From Microbacterium sp. AK009 (GTDB lineage Bacteria > Actinomycetota > Actinomycetes > Actinomycetales > Microbacteriaceae), in assembly GCF_013410955.1 (NCBI RefSeq), contig NZ_JACCCG010000007.1, forward strand, positions 33,019-97,018: 64,000 nt of DNA. The letters are read 5' to 3'. The position numbers and the translations under genes were made by a program. Each line of letters begins with the position of its first letter. The first letter of the stretch is position 1. The notes beneath the pieces were generated by a model that saw only the letters and a program-made list of their open reading frames with translations, did no database searches and was not told where the DNA came from. Below are positions 59,454-64,000 of the stretch, one piece after another.

Positions 59454-61133
59454 ATGGAGAACGCGATGGCGCGGCCGCCGGTCATCCTGGTCGCCGAGCG
59501 GTCGGATGCCGACGGGCCGGCTGTGCCCGACGCGCTCGAGCGCCGCTACGGCGCGGACTACGCGGTCGTCTCTGCCGGCGCCGATGCGCACGAGGCGCTC
59601 GAGAGGGTGGCGGCGGAGGCGGGGACCGTCGCTCTGGTGCTCGCCGATGACGACCTGCCCTCGCCGGAGGGTGAGACGGTCTTCGCCCACGCGCGACGGC
59701 TCTTTCCCGACGCCCGTCGCGGACTGCTGCTGGCCTGGGGTGCCTGGGCGCACCCCGAGACCGCCCGGCGCGTCCTCGAGGCGATGGCGCAGCTGCAGAT
59801 CGACTACTACGTGGTGCGACCCCACGCGCTGGCGGACGAGGACTTCCATCGCACCGTCACCGATCTGCTGCGCGAATGGCGGGGCGCCGTGGGCGGCCGG
59901 GTCGGCTACACCGTCATCGGCGAGGATCACGCGCCGCGCACGCACCTCCTCGAGCAGCTCCTCACCCGCACGGGCGTTTCGGTGACCCGCCGCGAGCCGG
60001 CCTCGCCGGAGGCGGCACGCATGCTGGCCGAGGCGGGCGTGGCGTACCCGGGCGCCCCCGTCGTCGCCACCCCGGAGGGGGCGTTCCTCCTCGACCCCGA
60101 CGACGCCGAGCTCGCCACCTCCCGCGGCCTCGGCACCGAACTGCCCGACGCCCCCGTCGATGTCGCCATCGTGGGAGCGGGGCCGGCGGGCCTCGCGGCC
60201 GCGGTCTACGCGGCATCCGAAGGTCTGTCGACCGTCGTGCTGGAGCGCGAGTCGCTCGGCGGACAGGCGGGAGGCAGCTCGTTGATCCGCAACTATCTCG
60301 GCTTTCCGCGCGGGGTGAGCGGGGGTGAGCTCGCGGAGCGCGCGTACCAGCAGGCCTGGGTGTTCGGCGCGCGGTTCTGCCTTGCCCGGACGGTGACCGG
60401 GCTGGACCTCGCCGACGGCTTCACGCTTCGCGTCGGAGAGGATTCCGTCCGCGCGGGCGCGGTGGTCGTCGCCACCGGGGTGTCGTACCGTCGGCTCCGG
60501 GTGCCCGCGCTGCAGCGCTTCGTCGGCGCATCGGTGTTCTACGGGGCGTCATCGGTCGAGGCGAAGGCGCAGCGCGGTCGTGCGGTCTACGTCGTCGGCG
60601 GGGGGAACTCCGCGGGGCAGGCGGCGCTCCATCTGGCGCGCTACGCGGCATCCGTCTCCCTGCTCGTTCGGGGACCATCGCTCGCCGCGAGCATGTCGTC
60701 GTACCTCATCGCTCAGCTCGACGCGCTCGGGGTCGAGATCGTCACAGGGAGCAGGGTCACCGACGCGTTCCCGGATGCGGCGGGTGAACGGCTGGCGGAG
60801 ATCGAGGTCGAGCGGGTCGACACGGGGGAGCGTCAGCGCGTTCCCTGTGAGGCGCTCTTCATCACCATCGGCGCGCGCCCGCGGACCGACTGGCTGCCAT
60901 CCGAGGTACTCCGCGACCGCTGGGGCTTCATCTTCACCGGCGCCTCCGAGGCCGACGAGGATGCCCCCGAACCGTGGGCGGGTCGCTCGGTGCCAGGGGC
61001 GCTGGAGACCTCGATACCGGGCCTGTTCGCCGTGGGCGACACTCGCCGGAGCTCGGTCAAACGCGTCGCGTCGGCCGTGGGCGAGGGGTCTGTGGTGATC
61101 TCGTCGGTGCATCGACACCTCGCCAGGCGGTGA
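59454..61133 (+). CDS. Thioredoxin reductase-like flavoprotein fused to a receiver-like domain, no CxxC
   Basis: A 559-residue protein. Residues ~8-130 resemble a response-regulator receiver (VILVAERSDADGPAVPDALERRYG, ALVLADDDLPSPEG with a candidate phospho-Asp). A ~90-residue linker domain follows. The flavoprotein part has FAD motif VAIVGAGPAGLAAAVYAASEGLSTVVLERESLGGQAGGSSLIRNYLGFP, NAD motif VYVVGGGNSAGQAALHLARYA and IPGLFAVGDTRRSSVKRVASAVGEGS. At the place of the CATCDG disulfide it reads FYGASSVEA, so it cannot act by the thioredoxin reductase mechanism. The partner and signal are unknown. ATG 59454 is preferred to 59466. Confidence 0.82.
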   Translation: MENAMARPPVILVAERSDADGPAVPDALERRYGADYAVVSAGADAHEALERVAAEAGTVALVLADDDLPSPEGETVFAHARRLFPDARRGLLLAWGAWAHPETARRVLEAMAQLQIDYYVVRPHALADEDFHRTVTDLLREWRGAVGGRVGYTVIGEDHAPRTHLLEQLLTRTGVSVTRREPASPEAARMLAEAGVAYPGAPVVATPEGAFLLDPDDAELATSRGLGTELPDAPVDVAIVGAGPAGLAAAVYAASEGLSTVVLERESLGGQAGGSSLIRNYLGFPRGVSGGELAERAYQQAWVFGARFCLARTVTGLDLADGFTLRVGEDSVRAGAVVVATGVSYRRLRVPALQRFVGASVFYGASSVEAKAQRGRAVYVVGGGNSAGQAALHLARYAASVSLLVRGPSLAASMSSYLIAQLDALGVEIVTGSRVTDAFPDAAGERLAEIEVERVDTGERQRVPCEALFITIGARPRTDWLPSEVLRDRWGFIFTGASEADEDAPEPWAGRSVPGALETSIPGLFAVGDTRRSSVKRVASAVGEGSVVISSVHRHLARR

Positions 61134-61169
61134 AGCGGGCGTGGATTCGCGGCTCCCGCAGGCGTGTCG

Positions 61170-61175
61170 TACACT
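61170..61175 (+). promoter_or_regulatory. -10 hexamer before tRNA-Ser
   Basis: TACACT ends 7 nt before the mature tRNA 5' end, so transcription may start at or next to the tRNA itself. Confidence 0.5.
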
Positions 61176-61182
61176 GGTCGGC

Positions 61183-61270
61183 GGTGACGTGTCCGAGCGG
61201 CCGAAGGTGCAACTCTCGAAAAGTTGTGTAGGGTAACCCCCTACCGTGGGTTCAAATCCCACCGTCACCG
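61183..61270 (+). tRNA. tRNA-Ser (CGA), integration target
   Basis: Acceptor GGTGACG pairs with CGTCACC, discriminator G, and CCA is encoded at 61271-61273. The anticodon stem-loop CAACT-CTCGAAA-AGTTG gives anticodon CGA. The long variable arm (GTAGGGTAACCCCCTAC) is that of a serine tRNA, and the T-arm is GTGGGTTCAAATCCCAC. Unlike the three other tRNA genes here it encodes CCA. The integrase gene begins downstream on the opposite strand. Confidence 0.95.
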
Positions 61271-61278
61271 CCACCTGG

Positions 61279-61325
61279 AACCCCCGCAGATCCCTTGTAA
61301 ACACTGGGATCGCGGGGGTTTCTTC
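61279..61325 (+). terminator. Terminator after tRNA-Ser
   Basis: AACCCCCGC and GCGGGGGTT, with an inner GATCCC/GGGATC pair, form a long stem around TTGTAAACACT, followed by TCTTCTT. Confidence 0.85.
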
Positions 61326-61409
61326 TTGCTCTTGGAAGCCAAGTGAGAAAGAAATGAGAAAGACTGGCTTTCTCACCGGGCGCGTGAGCGCTGCGTGCCT
61401 CGAAGACGG

Positions 61410-62579
61410 TCAGCGAGAGTGCTGGCCGGGGCCGAGTTCCGGCCACCTACGAAGGCTTGTCGGGCGTCCGTAGTCGGTCTCGCCGATCATGATCGTCCGT
61501 TGACTGTCTCGTGCTCGGCTCAGTGCCTGGGCGACGTAGTCGAGGTCGTCATCGAAGAGGTCTGCGTAGGTGTCGAGCGTCATGGCCGCACTAGCGTGGC
61601 CGAGCATTCTCTGAATGGCCTTCACGTTTGCGCCGGCGCTGATCGCGAGGCTCGCTGCGGTGTGGCGAAGGTCGTGTGGAGATATGCGAGGCATGTCCGG
61701 GTCAATGGTTTGCGCGCGCCGCACGGCGGCGGCGAACCACCCGTCTCTCGAGTTGGGCAGTCTTAGGTGATCGTCGCCGTTGCCGAACACGAGCTGCTCG
61801 AGGGTCTTGCCGCTCAGGTTCGCGCGAATGGCGGGGTCGAGGAAGTCGGGGTAGGGGACTGATCTGCTGGCATGGGTCTTCGGTGTTCCCGTGTGGATCG
61901 CGCCACCGACCATCACCGCATTCTCTTGAACGTGGACGCGTCTCCGTTGGGGATCGACATCCCTCGTTCGCAGGCCAGTCGCCTCACCCCAGCGGAGCCC
62001 GGTGTAGGCCAAGAAGAGGATGAGTTCAGGGAAGCGGGCCTCCGACGCGAGCAGCTCGACCTGGCGGTGACTGAGGTACACGCGCCGCTTTGGTTGCTTA
62101 CGTGGGAGCTTGATGCCGCGGACGGGGTTCTCGCTGAGCCGCCGGTCGCGAACAGCGACGTCCAGGATTGCGGCGAGGATGCCGTAGGCGCGTATCACCG
62201 TCGTTGCGCTATGGGTGCTCGTCAGGGACGTCACCCACGCGCGCGCATCGCTGTAGCGAACATCTGCAACCTGGATTGAGCCCCATCTAGTGAGGACGTG
62301 GACTCTCCAGCACGACTCGAGGGGATGCATCGAGGACGGCTTCAAAACGGCTTTCTGATCCTCGAGCCAGATCGTGCCGAGCTCGGCGATGGTGGTGCGC
62401 GCGTCGCCCGGGTCGATGTATTGCCTCTTGGTGATGGCCACCTCGACGCTCGCGAGATACGCTTCGGCATCGCGCTTAGTGAGGAACCCGCGCTTCGCCG
62501 CCTGGGTCATGTCGGGTTTGAAGTAGCGGACGAGGTACCGCTTACCGGCTTTCGTTGAGTAGGGGTGAACGCTACCCAT
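61410..62579 (-). CDS. Tyrosine recombinase (phage-type integrase)
   Basis: A 389-residue integrase. The N-terminal arm-binding part is VHPYSTKAGKRYLVRYFKPD...KRDAEAYLASVEVAITKRQYIDP, followed by a core-binding domain. The catalytic domain has R196 (YTGLRWGEA), K234 region (GTPKTHASRSVP), H302 and R305 (PHDLRHTAAS), H328 (LGHAS) and nucleophile Y338 (LDTYADLF). All catalytic residues are present. It should integrate the element into the adjacent tRNA-Ser gene. Its start overlaps the stop of the next gene by 8 bp. Confidence 0.94.
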   Translation of the reverse strand: MGSVHPYSTKAGKRYLVRYFKPDMTQAAKRGFLTKRDAEAYLASVEVAITKRQYIDPGDARTTIAELGTIWLEDQKAVLKPSSMHPLESCWRVHVLTRWGSIQVADVRYSDARAWVTSLTSTHSATTVIRAYGILAAILDVAVRDRRLSENPVRGIKLPRKQPKRRVYLSHRQVELLASEARFPELILFLAYTGLRWGEATGLRTRDVDPQRRRVHVQENAVMVGGAIHTGTPKTHASRSVPYPDFLDPAIRANLSGKTLEQLVFGNGDDHLRLPNSRDGWFAAAVRRAQTIDPDMPRISPHDLRHTAASLAISAGANVKAIQRMLGHASAAMTLDTYADLFDDDLDYVAQALSRARDSQRTIMIGETDYGRPTSLRRWPELGPGQHSR

Positions 62580-63174
62580 CCGCCTGGCGGCCGACGATGT
62601 AGTTCATGCCCTCCAGGCGCCCAGCTGCACGAGCCTTCTTAATCCAGTCAGAGGCTGTGCGATGCGGTACTCCAAGTTCGTGCTGGACGGCCCTGACCGG
62701 TGGCAGCCCAGCCAGGGCCGCGGTGCCATAGAGGATTTCGATGGCATCCATCCGAGCATCCTTATTGGCTCGCTTGACGACGTCCTTCGCTAGCCATTTG
62801 GGGATGATCCGTCCGGCGGTGCCACTCAATTCCGCGGCAGTGATCCACGTCGCCGTCGGATCGGCATCGTTGTCGAGAGTGAGCGCGATGCAGTGCGGTG
62901 CCGCCGCCTGAACCATGCCCTGGATCGGCACCTGCCGAAGCGCGAGATTGTTCACCTCGACGTCGGCACGGAGGGCACGATTGTTGACCTCGCTGACCAG
63001 GTAGCGACCCTCGGACGCTTGGTATCGGGCGTGCAACGTCGTCTCGATACCAACAGCTTCGTAGGTGGCGCTTGCGCGGAACGCAGGAGCAATCCGCAAC
63101 GCGGAACCGACGGGCAGTGTCGCATCTTCCCATGTCATGGGTGCTCCGTCAGGTGTGCGCACGTCGACCTTCAC
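62572..63174 (-). CDS. Element protein of unknown function with a possible C-terminal HTH
   Basis: A 200-residue protein beginning MKVDVRTPDGAPMTWEDATLPVGSALRIAPAFRAS. The beta-rich N-terminal half contains VSEVNNRALRADVEVNNLALRQVPIQGMVQAAAPHCIAL. The C-terminal half is helical and ends LPPVRAVQHELGVPHRTASDWIKKARAAGRLEGMNYIVGRQ, which reads like a helix-turn-helix. Proteins of this type sit beside integrase genes in actinobacterial elements; a regulatory role is plausible but unproven. ATG 63174. It overlaps the integrase gene by 8 bp. Confidence 0.72.
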   Translation of the reverse strand: MKVDVRTPDGAPMTWEDATLPVGSALRIAPAFRASATYEAVGIETTLHARYQASEGRYLVSEVNNRALRADVEVNNLALRQVPIQGMVQAAAPHCIALTLDNDADPTATWITAAELSGTAGRIIPKWLAKDVVKRANKDARMDAIEILYGTAALAGLPPVRAVQHELGVPHRTASDWIKKARAAGRLEGMNYIVGRQADG

Positions 63175-63286
63175 CTCCTCAGTCTGTCAGGCCGCGTCGT
63201 TTATACGCAGATTGCTCTTGACCGACCATAGCAAACAATGCTCTACTCATGTCAAACATCGGAGAGGGTATGCAAGGAGGCTAGAA
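63175..63286. promoter_or_regulatory. Divergent intergenic region of the element
   Basis: An AT-richer 112-bp region. TTGACC (63218-63223) and TCTACT (63242-63247) are a weak + strand promoter pair with 18-bp spacing, and two related ACAATG/ACATCG motifs lie near 63235 and 63256. This is the likely place for element regulation. Confidence 0.4.
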
Positions 63287-63529
63287 ATGACGAATACATC
63301 AACGGAGAAGGCCAGTCCAGACGAGCGTCGGCTACTGACCCCCGCTGAGGTCGCTGCCAAGCTCGGGGTGACCGAGAATGCACTCGCGATCTGGCGCTAC
63401 TACCGACGGGGCCCGAACTTCTTCAAGCTAGGGCGAGCGGTGCGCTACGACGCATTGGAAGTCGAACAGTTCAAGGAAGACAACGCTCAGATCTGTCGGC
63501 ACGACATCCGCAACCTTCGGCGGCGATGA
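63287..63529 (+). CDS. Excisionase-like helix-turn-helix protein
   Basis: An 80-residue protein with LLTPAEVAAKLGVTENALAIWRYYRRGPNFFKLGRAVRYDALEVEQFKED, the MerR/AlpA-type winged HTH of excisionases and element regulators. ATG 63287 has a perfect AAGGAGG 7 nt upstream, unlike the leaderless host genes. Its stop overlaps the next start. It probably directs excision together with the integrase. Confidence 0.85.
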   Translation: MTNTSTEKASPDERRLLTPAEVAAKLGVTENALAIWRYYRRGPNFFKLGRAVRYDALEVEQFKEDNAQICRHDIRNLRRR

Positions 63530-63828
63530 TGGCGACCGTCACCGTGTACTCAACAGGTCCTGGCTGCATTCGTTGCACCTTGACGTGTCGGGCATTGGCA
63601 GCAGTAGGAATCGACTTCCGAGTTGTCGACCTCTCGACCGACGCTGCGGCGGTGGAGCTGGTGACTCAAACACTCGGCCATTCGGAGGCGCCCGTAGTCG
63701 TCGTAGATCAGCATCCCGACATGCACTGGTCGGGGTTCCGGCCCGACCTGTTCACTCAGCTCGCCGCTCGTATCGAAGGCGAACCGAACGGCGGCCAAAC
63801 TGCGGGCACGCCAACCGGGCGGGTGTGA
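63526..63828 (+). CDS. NrdH/glutaredoxin-like redoxin
   Basis: A 100-residue thioredoxin-fold protein: TVTVYSTGPGCIRCTLTCRALAAVGIDFRVVDLSTDAAAVELVTQTLGHSEAPVVVV and WSGFRPDLFTQL. The layout is that of NrdH, with CIRC in place of CVQC and a third nearby Cys (LTC). NrdH-like genes are common in actinophages and integrated elements, where they may support ribonucleotide reduction. No nrd genes are visible here. ATG ATG at 63526 overlaps the upstream gene by 4 nt. Confidence 0.82.
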   Translation: MMATVTVYSTGPGCIRCTLTCRALAAVGIDFRVVDLSTDAAAVELVTQTLGHSEAPVVVVDQHPDMHWSGFRPDLFTQLAARIEGEPNGGQTAGTPTGRV

Positions 63829-63834
63829 CACGTC

Positions 63835-63927
63835 ATGGCGACGGAAGCCGGTGATTCAGGTGCCGCGGCGGGCGCGAGTCGCAAAGCCGAGCGACTCAAG
63901 CAGTGGTGGACTGACCCCGTCTTGTAG
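63835..63927 (+). CDS. Possible small peptide gene of the element
   Basis: A 30-codon reading frame, MATEAGDSGAAAGASRKAERLKQWWTDPVL, begins 6 bp after the NrdH-like stop. It is basic and helical with a WW pair near the end. It may be a genuine small gene or the broken start of a longer one, since the frame ends abruptly. No Shine-Dalgarno sequence is clear. Confidence 0.35.
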   Translation: MATEAGDSGAAAGASRKAERLKQWWTDPVL

Positions 63928-63989
63928 GTCCAGTCGTTGTGTGAGTCGTCCTGTCGCCCGAGGGTTCGGGCAGGGAGACTGGTCAGATC

Positions 63990-64000
63990 ATGACGAACAG
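63990..64000 (+). CDS. Start of a further element gene, cut by window edge
   Basis: ATGACGAACAG follows CAGGGAGACTGG, a fair ribosome binding site. Only three codons are visible, so nothing can be said of the product. The 63928-63989 interval holds a small GCCCGA/TTCGGGC hairpin and no gene. Confidence 0.3.

Larger units (their letters stand above)
61245..64000. mobile_element. Integrated genetic element at tRNA-Ser (left end; right end outside window)
   Basis: A tyrosine integrase gene points back at the 3' end of a serine tRNA, followed by an excisionase-like gene, a NrdH-like gene and small unknown genes. Base composition drops visibly after 61.3 kb, and codons such as AAT, AAA and TTG become more common. 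The attachment core is presumably within the T-arm/acceptor end of the tRNA (about 61245-61275). The matching right-hand copy lies beyond the window, so size and type (prophage or conjugative element) cannot be told. Confidence 0.85.

Overview
This is a high-GC actinobacterial chromosome segment that looks like Microbacterium or a close relative in the Microbacteriaceae. The evidence is the fused order tilS-hpt-ftsH-folE-folP-folB-folK-DUF3180-PH-PH-DUF2520, a small DUF7882-type protein, a mycoredoxin-like protein, GTG starts, 4-nt stop/start overlaps, and -10-like TANNNT hexamers placed 6-7 nt before many start codons (leaderless transcripts). It is almost entirely housekeeping chromosome until about 61.27 kb, where an integrated element begins at a tRNA-Ser gene and runs off the right edge.

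Layout. 0-5.8 kb: the N-terminal part of tryptophan 2,3-dioxygenase, a membrane-anchored molybdopterin oxidoreductase, a mycoredoxin, a GT2-GtrA glycosyltransferase and a secreted polysaccharide deacetylase. 5.9-8.5 kb: a Mn/Zn-type ABC importer whose first start codon lies inside a near-perfect palindrome. 8.5-13.7 kb: a tandem pair of paralogous membrane proteins, small conserved proteins, a MarR regulator with an AT-rich palindrome, and a YihY/BrkB protein. 13.7-16.8 kb: a copper-handling operon (membrane protein, CopC, PCuAC, Tat-exported DyP peroxidase). 17.5-17.9 kb: tRNA-Phe, tRNA-Asp and tRNA-Glu. 18.1-21.7 kb: an M23 peptidase, DUF2254 and inorganic pyrophosphatase. 21.8-31.9 kb: tilS, hpt, ftsH and the folate operon continuing into two PH-domain membrane proteins and a DUF2520 protein. 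32.0-36.2 kb: an accessory block (aldo/keto reductase, DGPF protein, ECF42-like sigma factor, CGNR regulator, alpha/beta hydrolase) separating DUF2520 from panC-lysS. 38.8-47.4 kb: DUF4192, cardiolipin synthase, a lipoprotein with an internal duplication, a DUF559-type protein, clpC and an ArgA-like acetyltransferase. 48.7 kb: a probable 6C small RNA with C-rich loops. 50.1-51.5 kb: radA. 51.5-58.4 kb: an ethanolamine/amine catabolic cluster (permease, GlnA-like ligase, glutamine amidotransferase, aldehyde dehydrogenase, SDR, GntR). 58.4-61.1 kb: lactate dehydrogenase and a REC-fused flavoprotein. 61.2-64 kb: tRNA-Ser(CGA), integrase, excisionase-like and NrdH-like genes of an integrated element.

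Two things stand out. First, six intergenic stretches of 150-500 bp without genes each hold their own family of long nested palindromes, duplicated locally 2-5 times, with no shared sequence that I can see between loci; each lies 3' of at least one gene. Second, the 51.5-58.4 kb cluster contains every activity needed for a gamma-glutamylated ethanolamine route: uptake, gamma-glutamylation, alcohol oxidation by the SDR, aldehyde oxidation, and hydrolysis to glutamate plus glycine.
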